Shown here in pieces: positions 25,488 through 34,809 of a stretch of DNA of 64,000 nt. How positions within the stretch are numbered: position 1 is the first letter of the stretch; each line of letters starts with the position of its first letter. The stretch comes from Candidatus Accumulibacter affinis (GTDB lineage Bacteria > Pseudomonadota > Gammaproteobacteria > Burkholderiales > Rhodocyclaceae). Below the pieces are notes generated by a model that was given only the letters and a program-made list of their open reading frames with translations, made no database searches and had not been told where the DNA came from. The stretch spans positions 558,001-622,000 of the forward strand of contig JADJOT010000009.1 of assembly GCA_016713625.1 (NCBI GenBank), given 5' to 3'. A program made the translations under genes and the position numbers.

Positions 25488-26436
25488 GCAGCGCTCCGAT
25501 CAACAGATAGACCGCCAGCCACAGGCCGATGCTGCGCCGCACCAGCGTCAGCGCCCGCGCGATGTCATCGCCGCCCGCCGGGCGTCCGGCACCGAGTCGC
25601 GGCCGCTGCTCGAGCCGCCCGTGATAGGTCGCCGCGCCGCCCAGCATCAGGCCCAGGCTGCCGGCACCGGCGGCCATCACCGGCCCGGCGTTCGGGCTTT
25701 CCCAGCGCGGCGCCTGGGCGCACCAGCAGCGCAGCGCGCGGCGGGTGTGACCGAAGAGGGCGTAAGAAAGCGAGGTCAGCCGTGCCGGCAGGTAGTTGAG
25801 CAGGTCGTCGATGCGTGCCGCCGCCCAGCCAAAGCACAGAAAACGTTCGGTCCGGTAGCCCCACATGGCATCGAGCGTATTGGCCAGCCGGAACAGCACC
25901 GCGCCGGCGCCGCCCAATACAATGAACCAGAACAGCGTTGCGAAGACTGCGTCGTTGCCGTTCTCCAGCACGCTTTCGACGCAGGCCTTGGCGACGCCGG
26001 TTTCGTCGAGGCTGCTGGTGTTGCGCGAAACGATCCAGCCAACATGTTGCCGTGCCGCCGGCAAGTCGCCAGCCGCCAGATCCCCGGCGACGCGCTCGGC
26101 GTGTTCGGCCAGGCTTCGCCCACCGAGTGCCAGATACAGCAGCGAGACATCGACTAGCCAGCCGATCAGGTCATCGCGCTTGAACCAGGTGGCCAGCATG
26201 ACCCAGGGCAGCACGGCCAGCGCCCAAGCGAGCAGGCCGCTGGCTCTGCGCAGCGGCCCGCGATTGAGAATTTTCTCGAGGCCATCGGCCAGTTGGCCGA
26301 AACCGACCAGCGGATGCCAGCGCTTGAGCTCCCCCAGCACTCGATCGAGGAGCACGCCGGCTAGTGCGCCGAGGGGCAGCCACAGGGTGGCTGGGACGGC
26401 AGGTACGAATAGATCAGGAGAAACGAGTGCGGGCAT
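25480..26436 (-). CDS. cbiB: Adenosylcobinamide-phosphate synthase CbiB
   Basis: This 318-residue inner-membrane enzyme attaches the aminopropanol (phosphate) arm to adenosylcobyric acid. It has several hydrophobic segments and the family motifs: LDRVLGELKRWHPLVGFGQLADGLE (HPxVxxG near the start), LAAGDLPAARQHVGWIVSRNTSSLDETGVAKACVESVLENGNDAVFATLFWF (the catalytic RDT/E.....ESV.EN..D region) and NTLDAMWGYRTERFLCFGWAAARIDDLLNYLPARLT. The ATG at 26436 is chosen; the frame stays open upstream into the cobQ promoter region. It is divergent from cobQ with 43 bases between. Confidence 0.86.
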   Translation of the reverse strand: MPALVSPDLFVPAVPATLWLPLGALAGVLLDRVLGELKRWHPLVGFGQLADGLEKILNRGPLRRASGLLAWALAVLPWVMLATWFKRDDLIGWLVDVSLLYLALGGRSLAEHAERVAGDLAAGDLPAARQHVGWIVSRNTSSLDETGVAKACVESVLENGNDAVFATLFWFIVLGGAGAVLFRLANTLDAMWGYRTERFLCFGWAAARIDDLLNYLPARLTSLSYALFGHTRRALRCWCAQAPRWESPNAGPVMAAGAGSLGLMLGGAATYHGRLEQRPRLGAGRPAGGDDIARALTLVRRSIGLWLAVYLLIGALRA

Positions 26437-26479
26437 GAGAAAATCTGCGGCTGCGAAGCGATCAGCCCAAGATTCTACG

Positions 26480-27994
26480 ATGAATACCCCGAGACACCCC
26501 AACAAGACTCCCAGCCTGATGGTCCAGGGCTGCACTTCCGATGCGGGAAAAACAGTCCTCGTCGCTGCCCTCTGTCGCGTGCTCGCCCGTCGTGGCGTGC
26601 GCGTCGCCCCGTTCAAACCGCAGAACATGGCGCTCAATTCGGCGGTGACCATCGATGGCGGCGAGATTGGCCGCGCTCAGGCGCTGCAGGCGCTGGCCGC
26701 CGGCGTCCCGGCGCAGATCGACTTCAATCCGATCCTGCTCAAGCCGTCGACCGACCGGCGCGCGCAGGTCATCATCCACGGCCAGGCGATCCACGATCTC
26801 GATGCCCGCGCCTATCACGAGTACAAGCCAAGGGCGATGAAGGCCGTGCTCGAATCGTGGGAGCGCCTGTGCGCCAGCTACGCTTGCGTGGTCGTCGAGG
26901 GTGCCGGCAGCCCGGCCGAGATCAACCTGCGTGACCGCGATATCGCCAACATGGGCTTCGCCGAAGTGGTCGACTGTCCGGTGATCCTCATCGCCGACAT
27001 CGACCGCGGCGGTGTCTTCGCGCATCTGGTCGGTACGCTCGATCTGCTCTCGCCGAGCGAACAGGCGCGTGTCAAGGGCTTTGTCATCAATCGTTTCCGC
27101 GGCGACATTTCACTGCTCGAGCCCGGCCTGCGCTGGCTCGAGGAACGCACCGGAAAACCCGTGATTGGCGTCTTGCCCTACCTGCACGGGCTCTACCTCG
27201 ACGCCGAGGATGCGCTGCCGAGAGCCAAGGAAGACAAGGTGAATCCACGCCTGCAGGTGATCGCCCCGGCGTGTCCGCGTATTTCGAACCACAACGATCT
27301 CGACCCGCTGCGCTTCCATCCCGACGTCGATTTCACGATCGTTGGCCCGCACGACGCAGTGCCAGCGTGCGACCTGATTGTCCTGCCCGGATCGAAGGCG
27401 GTCCAGTCCGACCTCGAGTGGTTGCGCAAGATGGGTTGGGAGGAGGCGATCCTCCGGCATCTGCGCTACGGCGGCAAGCTGATCGGCATTTGCGGCGGCC
27501 TGCAGATGCTCGGCCAGCAGTTGCACGACCCGCTGGGCCTGGAAGGCAAGCCGGGTAGTGCGCCGGGTCTGGGCCTGCTCGACTTCGAGACCACGCTGGC
27601 ACCGGAAAAAACGCTGGAAAACGTCAGCGGCACGCTGACGCTGCCCGGCGCGCCAGCGTTTACCGGCTATCGCATTCACATGGGTGTCAGCAGCGGCCCG
27701 GCGCTGCTACGACCCGCGACGCGGCTTGATCAGCCAACCGCGGGAAGCCCGGAAGGCGCCGTTTCCGCCGATGGCCAGGTCATGGCCACCTATTGCCACG
27801 GCTTGTTCGATTCGCCCGACGCGCTGTCGGGCCTGCTCGAATGGACCGGTTACCAGCCGAGCGGCCGCTTCGACCCCAACGCGCGTCGCGAACGTGACCT
27901 TGAGCGGCTGGCCGATGCGGTCGAGGACAAGCTCGATCTCGAACTTCTCGCGCAATGGCTGCCCGGGCTGAGGATGGCCGGTTTGACGGATTGA
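26480..27994 (+). CDS. cobQ: Cobyric acid synthase CobQ
   Basis: This 504-residue ATP-dependent amidotransferase amidates adenosylcobyrinic a,c-diamide at four positions. The N-terminal P-loop-like synthetase domain begins SLMVQGCTSDAGKTVLVAALCRVLARRGVRVAPFKPQNMALNSAVT, a signature of the family. The C-terminal class I glutaminase domain has the nucleophile Cys in GGKLIGICGGLQMLGQ and the His in MATYCHGLFDSP. The frame is open well upstream, but the ATG at 26480 (MNTPRHPNKTPSL) fits the family start. It is complete and undamaged. Confidence 0.9.
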   Translation: MNTPRHPNKTPSLMVQGCTSDAGKTVLVAALCRVLARRGVRVAPFKPQNMALNSAVTIDGGEIGRAQALQALAAGVPAQIDFNPILLKPSTDRRAQVIIHGQAIHDLDARAYHEYKPRAMKAVLESWERLCASYACVVVEGAGSPAEINLRDRDIANMGFAEVVDCPVILIADIDRGGVFAHLVGTLDLLSPSEQARVKGFVINRFRGDISLLEPGLRWLEERTGKPVIGVLPYLHGLYLDAEDALPRAKEDKVNPRLQVIAPACPRISNHNDLDPLRFHPDVDFTIVGPHDAVPACDLIVLPGSKAVQSDLEWLRKMGWEEAILRHLRYGGKLIGICGGLQMLGQQLHDPLGLEGKPGSAPGLGLLDFETTLAPEKTLENVSGTLTLPGAPAFTGYRIHMGVSSGPALLRPATRLDQPTAGSPEGAVSADGQVMATYCHGLFDSPDALSGLLEWTGYQPSGRFDPNARRERDLERLADAVEDKLDLELLAQWLPGLRMAGLTD

Positions 27995-28047
27995 TCGGGA
28001 GCGCTTGCGTCGCCTGCGGGCGAGTTCTCGCCGTGAGCCTGCGGCTA

Positions 28048-28078
28048 CTGCAGGCGAAACCGTCGGCTTCGCCTGCAG
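28048..28078. terminator. Hairpin between convergent cobQ and ppk2
   Basis: A perfect 11-bp stem, CTGCAGGCGAA / TTCGCCTGCAG, with a 9-base loop lies 54 bases after cobQ and just beyond the ppk2 stop. Its position between convergent genes suits a bidirectional transcription stop, though there is no T tract. It could also be a repetitive extragenic palindrome. Confidence 0.45.
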
Positions 28079-28085
28079 GGCAAGC

Positions 28086-28985
28086 TCAATACACTTCCGG
28101 CACGTGTTTGACGGGCAGGCTGGCGGGTTCCTGGTAGTCGCCGGCCTTGCCCCGCCTCGGCAGCGTGATCTTCGGCGTCTTGGGGACTTCGTAGGGGATG
28201 CTGTTGAGGATGTGGCGGATGATGTTCAGGCGCACGCGCTTCTTGTCGTCGGAGCGCGCGGCGAACCAGGGTGCCCACTCGGTATGCGTCGCACTGAACA
28301 TCTCGTCGCGGGCGCGCGAGTAGTCGTACCAGCGGCTGTACGACTTGAGGTCCATCGGTGAGAGCTTCCACTGCTTGCGCGGATCGGTGCTGCGCGCCTC
28401 GAGGCGGCGCGTCTGCTCGTCCATGTCGACTTCAAGCCAGTATTTCAGGAGGATGATGTTGTTGAATTTTCCGACGACCAGCTTTTCGAACAGGGGCGCC
28501 AATTTGAGGAAACCCTGCACTTCCTCGTCGCTGGCAAAACCCATGACGCGTTCGACACCGGCGCGGTTGTACCAGCTACGGTCGAAGATCACCACCTCGC
28601 CGGCGGCCGGCATGTGTGGCAGGTAGCGCTGGACGTACATCTGGGTCTTCTCGCGCTCGGTCGGCGCGGGCAGGGCGACGACGCGGAAGACGCGCGGGTT
28701 TAGCCGCCCGGTGATCGCCTTGATCGTCCCTCCCTTGCCGGCGCCGTCACGGCCTTCGAAGAGGATGACGACCTTGAGGCCTTTCTCAACTACCCACGAC
28801 TGCAGATGCACCAGCTCGGCCTCGAGCTTCTCGAGTTCCTTGAGGTAGGCGCGGTTGGACAGCTTCTTCGCCGGGGAGGCCTCGTCCGTTGCGGGCGCCT
28901 CGCTCTCCACTGCTTCTGTCGGCAGGTCCGGATTGATGTTGCCCAGGACCTTGGCTTTCCTTCGTGCCTTCCTGCTCTTACCCAT
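28086..28985 (-). CDS. ppk2: Polyphosphate kinase 2 (PPK2), paralogue 1
   Basis: This 299-residue single-domain PPK2 transfers phosphate between polyphosphate and nucleoside diphosphates. Walker A GRDGAGKGG is at about 78-86, Walker B VVIFDRSWYNRAGVER with the Asp at 135, and the lid region is YVQRYLPHMPAAGE. The C-terminus SPMDLKSYSRWYDYSRARDEMFSATHTEWAPW is typical of one-domain class I enzymes. The ATG at 28985 (MGKSRKARRK) is preferred over an upstream in-frame start. The first 40 residues are a charged, poorly conserved tail. A second copy lies upstream at 29099-30025. Confidence 0.9.
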   Translation of the reverse strand: MGKSRKARRKAKVLGNINPDLPTEAVESEAPATDEASPAKKLSNRAYLKELEKLEAELVHLQSWVVEKGLKVVILFEGRDGAGKGGTIKAITGRLNPRVFRVVALPAPTEREKTQMYVQRYLPHMPAAGEVVIFDRSWYNRAGVERVMGFASDEEVQGFLKLAPLFEKLVVGKFNNIILLKYWLEVDMDEQTRRLEARSTDPRKQWKLSPMDLKSYSRWYDYSRARDEMFSATHTEWAPWFAARSDDKKRVRLNIIRHILNSIPYEVPKTPKITLPRRGKAGDYQEPASLPVKHVPEVY

Positions 28986-29098
28986 CGCGCAAACCTCTCG
29001 AAATGATCTTGTCACCAAAAAACGATGTTGCCACCTTAGCCCGGATCACGCCGCCGTGCAAGCACGCGGACGGCATGACCCTGCGACTGGCTCCGTGC

Positions 29099-30025
29099 CT
29101 AATAGACTTCCGGAACGCGCTTGAGCGTCAGCTTGGGCTCCTTGTAGTCCCCCCGCTTCTGCCTCGGCGGCAGCGTGATCTTGGGATCTTTCGGTACCTC
29201 GTAGGGGACGCTGTTCAGGATGTGCTGGATGATGTTCAGGCGAACGCGCTTCTTGTCGTTGGAATTGGCGACAAACCACGGTGCCCAGTGGGTATCGGTT
29301 TCCTTGAACATTCGGTCACGGGCGCGCGAATAATCGTACCAGCGGCTGTACGACTTGAGGTCCATCGGTGACAGCTTCCACTGCTTGCGCGGGTCGGTGA
29401 TGCGTGCCTCGAGGCGCCGCGCCTGCTCGTCCATGTCGACCTCCAGCCAGTACTTGAGCAGGATGATGCCGTTTTCCTTCACCGCTGCCTTCTCGAACAT
29501 CGGCGCCATCCTCAGGAAATGGTCTACCTGATCCTCGGTGGCGAAACCCATCACCGTTTCGACGCCGATCCGGTTGTACCAGCTGCGGTCGAAGATGACC
29601 ACTTCACCGGCTGCCGGAAAGTGCGTGATGTAGCGCTGCACGTACATCTGGCTCTTCTGACGTTCGGTCGGTGCCGGCAGGGCGACGACGCGGAAAACGC
29701 GCGGGCTGACGCGCGCGGTGATCGCCTTGATCGTTCCACCCTTGCCGGCTGCATCGCGGCCTTCGAAGACCAGGACGATTTTGAGGCCCTTTCTGATGAC
29801 CCACGACTGGAGATGAACGAGTTCCGCCTCGAGCTTCTCGAGTGCCTTGAGATAGGCCGTATTGGACATCTTCTTGGTCGATTTCCTGGCTTTCGCGGCC
29901 TTTCCGGTTCCTGCTGCGCCATCGATCACTTCGGGTGTGTCGTCGGTCTCCGCTTCCGGCGGCATGTCCGGATTGATGTTTCCCTCGACCGGGGCTTCTG
30001 TGCTCGGCTGCTGCTTCTGGCTCAT
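29099..30025 (-). CDS. ppk2: Polyphosphate kinase 2 (PPK2), paralogue 2
   Basis: This 308-residue PPK2 is closely similar to the downstream paralogue through the whole kinase domain, with Walker A GRDAAGKGG and Walker B FDRSWYNRIGVET. Its N-terminal 60 residues are acidic then Lys-rich and differ strongly from paralogue 1. A near-perfect ribosome site (AAAGGAGGAAACA) precedes ATG 30025. The alanine at the position where paralogue 1 has Gly (GRDGAGKGG) is the commoner form. The two genes are on the same strand, 113 bases apart. The pair suits an organism that cycles polyphosphate. Confidence 0.9.
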   Translation of the reverse strand: MSQKQQPSTEAPVEGNINPDMPPEAETDDTPEVIDGAAGTGKAAKARKSTKKMSNTAYLKALEKLEAELVHLQSWVIRKGLKIVLVFEGRDAAGKGGTIKAITARVSPRVFRVVALPAPTERQKSQMYVQRYITHFPAAGEVVIFDRSWYNRIGVETVMGFATEDQVDHFLRMAPMFEKAAVKENGIILLKYWLEVDMDEQARRLEARITDPRKQWKLSPMDLKSYSRWYDYSRARDRMFKETDTHWAPWFVANSNDKKRVRLNIIQHILNSVPYEVPKDPKITLPPRQKRGDYKEPKLTLKRVPEVY

Positions 30026-30185
30026 TGTTTCCTCCTTTGGAGTGGTGTGTAGACACTTCCCTGCTGGAAAACCGCCGGCCTTGAGTCATGAGTGATGAAA
30101 CCGGCGAAAAGCTGCGGCGCCCTTCAGGGTACCGCAGATCGCCAGTGACGAGGCGGTCGGCAGCCTGCCGGATATTCTTCGGCGA

Positions 30186-31604
30186 TCACTGCGTAGTGCT
30201 CACACTGGCCATTTTCTCTGCCTCGTCCACCCAGCCGCCCCCCATCGCCAGGTAGAGGTTGACCATCGCCTGAAACTGTCCCTGCTCCGTCTGCGTATAC
30301 TGCAACTGGACATTGAACAGGCTGCGCTCGGCATCGAGGACTTCGATGAAACTGGTGTAGCCGTTCTCGTAACGCAGCCGCGCGGTACCGGCATACTGTT
30401 CCAGCGCCTTGACCTGGCGCTTCTGGGCCTTCAGTTGCTCCCGTGTCTGTTGCTGATTGACGAGTGAGTCATTGACCTCGCGGAAGGCCTCCTGGATCGC
30501 CTTCTGATAGCTGAACAGTGCCTGCTGCTGCGAGGCTTCGGCGGCCTGCACCTGCCCGGCGATGGCACCGGCGGTGAAGATCGGCAGGCTGATCGGCGCG
30601 CCGTAACTCCACACCTTGTTCTCGCTGTTGAACAGATTGTTCAGGCTGGTGCTGGAGTAGCCAAAGAGGCCGGTCAGCGAGATGGTCGGGAAATAGGCTG
30701 CCTTGGCGGCGCCAATCAGGGCATTGGCGGCGATCAGGTTCTGCTCGGTTCGCCGAAGGTCGGGGCGTCGTTCGAGCAACTCCGAGGGCAGGCCGGCCGG
30801 GATGGCCGGCAGCGTCAGCTGGTCGATATTCTTGCCGCGGACGATCGGACCGGGATTGCGGCCAAGCAGCACGCTCAGGCCATTCTCCTGCTGGGCAATC
30901 GCCTTTTCGAGTGGCGGAATGGTGGCCAGCGCCTCCTCGTACTGCGACTGGTTCTGGCTCAGCTCAAGCAGCGAGATGATGCCGCCCGAGAAGCGCAGCT
31001 TGAAGATCTCGTAGGACTCGCCACGGCTCCTGGCGGTCGTTCTGGCAATCTCGAGTTGGCGATCGAGGCTGCGCAGGTTGATGTAGGCGCCGGCAACGCT
31101 GCCGACCAACGACAGGACGACGCCGCGTCGTCCTTCCTCGCTGGCCACCAGTTGCGCGCGCGCAGCCTCGGTCTGGCGGCGGATACGGCCCCAGATGTCG
31201 ATCTCCCAACTGGCATTCAACACCACGTTGTAGCTGTTGTAGATCTCATTGCCGCCGGCGCCGATCACCACCGCGCTGATGTCGCGCTGCCGCCTGGCAT
31301 CGGCGCTGGCGCCGACCTGCGGGAAGAGGCCGGAGCGGACGATGCCGTAGTTGCCGGCGAATTCTTCCACACGCGCCGCAGCGATCAGCAGATCCTTGTT
31401 CTCGCGCAAAGCAGTGCTGACGAGGTCGTTGAGCACCGGGTCACCGAACTGCTCCCACCAGGCGGTATTGGCCAGATCACGGGCATGCTCTTCACTGAGG
31501 CGCCAGGCCGTCGGGGTTTCCACCGACGGGCGGACGTAGTCGGGTCCGACCATGCATCCGCTGGCCAGCAGCGCCAGCAGGGTGACGAGCAGCGGCTTAC
31601 GCAT
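30186..31604 (-). CDS. NodT-family outer-membrane efflux factor (lipoprotein)
   Basis: This 472-residue TolC-like outer-membrane channel serves the RND pump encoded upstream. The N-terminus MRKPLLVTLLALLASGCMVGPDYVRP is a lipoprotein signal with its lipobox Cys, followed by the GPDYxRP motif of the NodT/OprM group. Two OEP repeats follow, with the marker LPAIPAGLPSELLERRPDLRRTEQNLIAANALIGAAKAAYFPTISLTG. Start 31604 follows AAAGGAGGAGGATCGCC and overlaps the end of the pump gene by 8 bases. The frame is open upstream within the pump gene but without meaning. Confidence 0.9.
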   Translation of the reverse strand: MRKPLLVTLLALLASGCMVGPDYVRPSVETPTAWRLSEEHARDLANTAWWEQFGDPVLNDLVSTALRENKDLLIAAARVEEFAGNYGIVRSGLFPQVGASADARRQRDISAVVIGAGGNEIYNSYNVVLNASWEIDIWGRIRRQTEAARAQLVASEEGRRGVVLSLVGSVAGAYINLRSLDRQLEIARTTARSRGESYEIFKLRFSGGIISLLELSQNQSQYEEALATIPPLEKAIAQQENGLSVLLGRNPGPIVRGKNIDQLTLPAIPAGLPSELLERRPDLRRTEQNLIAANALIGAAKAAYFPTISLTGLFGYSSTSLNNLFNSENKVWSYGAPISLPIFTAGAIAGQVQAAEASQQQALFSYQKAIQEAFREVNDSLVNQQQTREQLKAQKRQVKALEQYAGTARLRYENGYTSFIEVLDAERSLFNVQLQYTQTEQGQFQAMVNLYLAMGGGWVDEAEKMASVSTTQ

Positions 31605-34600
31605 GGCGATCCTCCTCCTTTCCAGCCGGCGACGCAGGCGTCGCGAGCTTGCCGGCATCCACCTCGGCAGTTCCGTGATCACGCCCTCCGGTCGCTCCCT
31701 TGGCGGAGCGCTTTTCGACAACGTAGAAGGTCACCGGAATGATGAAGATGGCGATACAGGTCGCGGCCAGCATGCCACCGATCACCGCTCCGCCCATGAC
31801 CTGCCGCGACAGTGCGCCGGCGCCGCTGGCGATGGCCAGCGGCACGCAGCCGAGGATGAAGGCGAACGAGGTCATCAGGATCGGCCGCAGACGCAGTTGC
31901 GCCCCCTTGAGCGTCGCCTCGATCAGCGAAAGCTCGCCCTTCTCGTGCTCCATCTTGGCGAACTCGACGATCAGGATGGCATTCTTGGCTGCCAGGCCGA
32001 TCAGCATCACCAGACCGATCTGCGCATAAACGTTGAACTCCTGGCCGCGCAACAGCAGCGCGATGAAGGCGCCAGCGACGGCGATCGGGGTGCCGAGCAG
32101 CACCGAGAACGGGAGCGACCAGCTCTCGTACTGCGCTGCCAGGATCAGGAAGACGCAGAGTAGCGAGAAGCCGAAGATGACTGCCGGCGAAACACCCTGC
32201 TGGGCCTTCTGCTCCTGGAACGACATGCCCATGTACTCGTAGCCCATTTCGTTCGGCATCGTTTCGGCGAATACCGCCTCGAGCGCCCGCATCACCTGCG
32301 CCGAACTGTAGCCGGGCGCCGCCGAGGCATTGATCTGCGCGCTGCGATAGAGGTTGTAGCGCATCGTGAACTCCGGGCCGGAAACGTTGCGCACCGACGT
32401 CAGCGCCGACAGCGGCACCGCCTCGCCCTTGCTGTTGCGCACGTAGAACTGTCCGACGTTGTCGATGTTGGTCCGGTAATCGCCCTCGGCCTGGACGTAG
32501 ACCTGCCATTGCCGGCCGAAGCGGTTGAAGTAGTTGATGAAGCCGCTGCCGAGGAAGCTCTGCAGTGTCTTGTAGACATCGCTCAAGGCGACACCCTGCT
32601 TGAGCACCTTGTCCTGGTCCACTTCAAGGAACAACTGCGGCACGTTTGGCCGGAAGGTCGTCGAAACGCTGGCGAGTTCGGGGCGCTTTCTCGCGGCTTC
32701 GATGAACCTGGTGGTGTTCTCGGCGAGGAAGGCGACTTCCTTGCCGGCACGATCCTGGAGGATGAAGGTCGCACCACCAGAGGTACCGACCCCCTGGATG
32801 GCCGGCGGCGGAAACGCAAAGGCGATGGCGCCGGGGATGCCGCCGAGCTTCCTGGTCAGATCGGCTTTGATTGCGGTGTACTGCTCCTCGGGCTTCTTGC
32901 GCTCTGCCCAGTTCTCGAGGGTGATGAAGAAGAAGGCGCTAGAGGTGCTCGTTACCTGGCTCAACAAACTATAACCGACGATGGTGGTCACGTATTTGAC
33001 GCCTGGCGTCGACATGATCATCTCTTCGGCCTGGCGGGCGACTTCCGAGGTGCGCTGCAGCGAAGAAGCATCGGGGAGCTGGACCGCGGCAAAGACGTAA
33101 CCCTGGTCTTCATCGGGCAGGAAGCCCGAGGGTACGGCCTTGCCGAAAAATCCGATGCTCGCGGCAACGGCCGCCAGGAAGACAAGGCTGATCAGGCTCC
33201 GGCGGATGGCGATCCGGCAGATGCCGACGTAACCGCCGGTCACCTTGGCAAACATCCTGTTGAAGCCGTCGTAGAACTTCTGCAGCGGTCCGCTGCCCTT
33301 GACCTTGGGCTTGAGCAGCATGGCGCAGAGCGCCGGGCTCAGGGTCAGCGCGTTGAACGCGGAAATGATCACCGAGATGGCGATGGTCACCGCGAACTGC
33401 TGGTAGAGCTGGCCGGTGATCCCCGGAATGAAGGCGGTCGGCACGAAAACGGCGGCCAGGATGACGGCGATGGCGATCACCGGGCCGGTGACCTCCTCCA
33501 TCGCCCTTAGCGTCGCGTCCTTTGGCGTCATGCCATGCTCGATATGGTGCTCGACGGCTTCGACGACGACGATCGCGTCGTCGACCACCAGACCGATGGC
33601 CAGCACCAGGCCGAACAGCGACAGCGTGTTGATCGAGAAGCCGAACAGCGGGAACAGCATGAAGGTACCGACCAGCGATACCGGCACCGCCAGCAGCGGG
33701 ATCAGGGTCGCCCGCCAGCCCTGCAGGAAGATGAAGACGACGAGTATTACCAGCACCAGCGCCTCGATCAACGTGTGCTGGATCTCCTTGATCCCTTCGG
33801 TCACCGACAGCGTGGTGTCGAGGGCGACGACGTAGTCGAGGTCGGGCGGGAAGCTCTGCTTGAGCTTCTCCATCAGCTTTTTGGCGCCGTCTGCTGCATC
33901 GAGGGCATTGGCGCCCGGCATCAGGTAGAGGGCGACGATGGCGGCGGGTTTGCCGTTGAGCCGTCCCTGCAGGCTGTAGGTCTGGGCACCGAGCTCGATA
34001 CGGGCAACATCGCTGACGCGCACGATCGAGCCGTCGGTGTTGGCACGCAGCACGATCTTGCCGAAATCCTCGACATTCTCCAGCCGCCCCTGGGCGCGCA
34101 CCGCGTAGGTGAACTCCTGGCCTGGCGGTACCGGCTCGGCACCGATCGTTCCCGCCGGATTGACGGTGTTCTGGGCGTTGACCGCGTTGATGATCTCCGG
34201 GATCGTGATGTTGAGCTTGGCCAGTTGATCGGGCCTGACCCACAGCCGCATCGCGTATTGGCCGGCGCCGAACACGGTGATGCTGGCGATGCCCTTGACC
34301 CGCGTCATCTGGTCGTTGATGTTAATGTAGGCGTAGTTGGCGAGGAAGACGTTGTCGTAGGTGCCGTTCGGCGAGTAGAGCCCGAACATGAGCAGCGGCG
34401 ACGAGGTCGCCTTGGCCGTGGTGATGCCATAGTTGCGCACATCCGCGGGCAGTTGCGATTCGGCCTGGCCCTGGCGCATCTGGGCGAGCAACTGGTCGGT
34501 ATTGGCGTTGGTGCCGAGGGCGAAGTTAACGTTAAGGGTCATCTCGCCGTTGTTGGCGTTGATCGAGTACATGTAGTCCATGTTGTCGACGCCCGACATC

Positions 34601-34803
34601 TGCTGCTCGATCGGCGTGGCCACCGCCTTTTCGACGGTCAGTGCGTCGGCGCCGGTGTAGGTGGTCTTGACAGTGATCTGTGGCGGAACGATGTCCGGGA
34701 ACTGGGCGGTCGGCAGCCCCGACATCGCGACCAGGCCGACGATGGTCATCAGGATCGAGATGACCATGGCCACGATCGGCCGGTTGATGAAGAACTTCGA
34801 CAT
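31597..34803 (-). CDS. HAE1-family RND multidrug efflux pump (AcrB/MexF-like)
   Basis: This 1068-residue inner-membrane proton-drug antiporter begins MSKFFINRPIVAMVISILMTIVGLVAMSGLPTAQFPDIVPPQI, the standard RND N-terminus. Membrane segment 4 carries the proton-relay Asp pair in GLVLAIGLVVDDAIVVVEAVE, followed by the large periplasmic loops with FLPDEDQGYVFA. The second transmembrane half ends GLAAKNAILIVEFAKMEHEKGELSLIEATLKGAQLRLRPILMTSFAFILGCVPLAIASGAG. It lies 6 bases after the membrane fusion gene and overlaps the outer-membrane gene, forming a complete tripartite operon. Substrates cannot be predicted reliably. Confidence 0.92.
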   Translation of the reverse strand: MSKFFINRPIVAMVISILMTIVGLVAMSGLPTAQFPDIVPPQITVKTTYTGADALTVEKAVATPIEQQMSGVDNMDYMYSINANNGEMTLNVNFALGTNANTDQLLAQMRQGQAESQLPADVRNYGITTAKATSSPLLMFGLYSPNGTYDNVFLANYAYININDQMTRVKGIASITVFGAGQYAMRLWVRPDQLAKLNITIPEIINAVNAQNTVNPAGTIGAEPVPPGQEFTYAVRAQGRLENVEDFGKIVLRANTDGSIVRVSDVARIELGAQTYSLQGRLNGKPAAIVALYLMPGANALDAADGAKKLMEKLKQSFPPDLDYVVALDTTLSVTEGIKEIQHTLIEALVLVILVVFIFLQGWRATLIPLLAVPVSLVGTFMLFPLFGFSINTLSLFGLVLAIGLVVDDAIVVVEAVEHHIEHGMTPKDATLRAMEEVTGPVIAIAVILAAVFVPTAFIPGITGQLYQQFAVTIAISVIISAFNALTLSPALCAMLLKPKVKGSGPLQKFYDGFNRMFAKVTGGYVGICRIAIRRSLISLVFLAAVAASIGFFGKAVPSGFLPDEDQGYVFAAVQLPDASSLQRTSEVARQAEEMIMSTPGVKYVTTIVGYSLLSQVTSTSSAFFFITLENWAERKKPEEQYTAIKADLTRKLGGIPGAIAFAFPPPAIQGVGTSGGATFILQDRAGKEVAFLAENTTRFIEAARKRPELASVSTTFRPNVPQLFLEVDQDKVLKQGVALSDVYKTLQSFLGSGFINYFNRFGRQWQVYVQAEGDYRTNIDNVGQFYVRNSKGEAVPLSALTSVRNVSGPEFTMRYNLYRSAQINASAAPGYSSAQVMRALEAVFAETMPNEMGYEYMGMSFQEQKAQQGVSPAVIFGFSLLCVFLILAAQYESWSLPFSVLLGTPIAVAGAFIALLLRGQEFNVYAQIGLVMLIGLAAKNAILIVEFAKMEHEKGELSLIEATLKGAQLRLRPILMTSFAFILGCVPLAIASGAGALSRQVMGGAVIGGMLAATCIAIFIIPVTFYVVEKRSAKGATGGRDHGTAEVDAGKLATPASPAGKEEDRHA

Positions 34804-34809
34804 GGCCGC

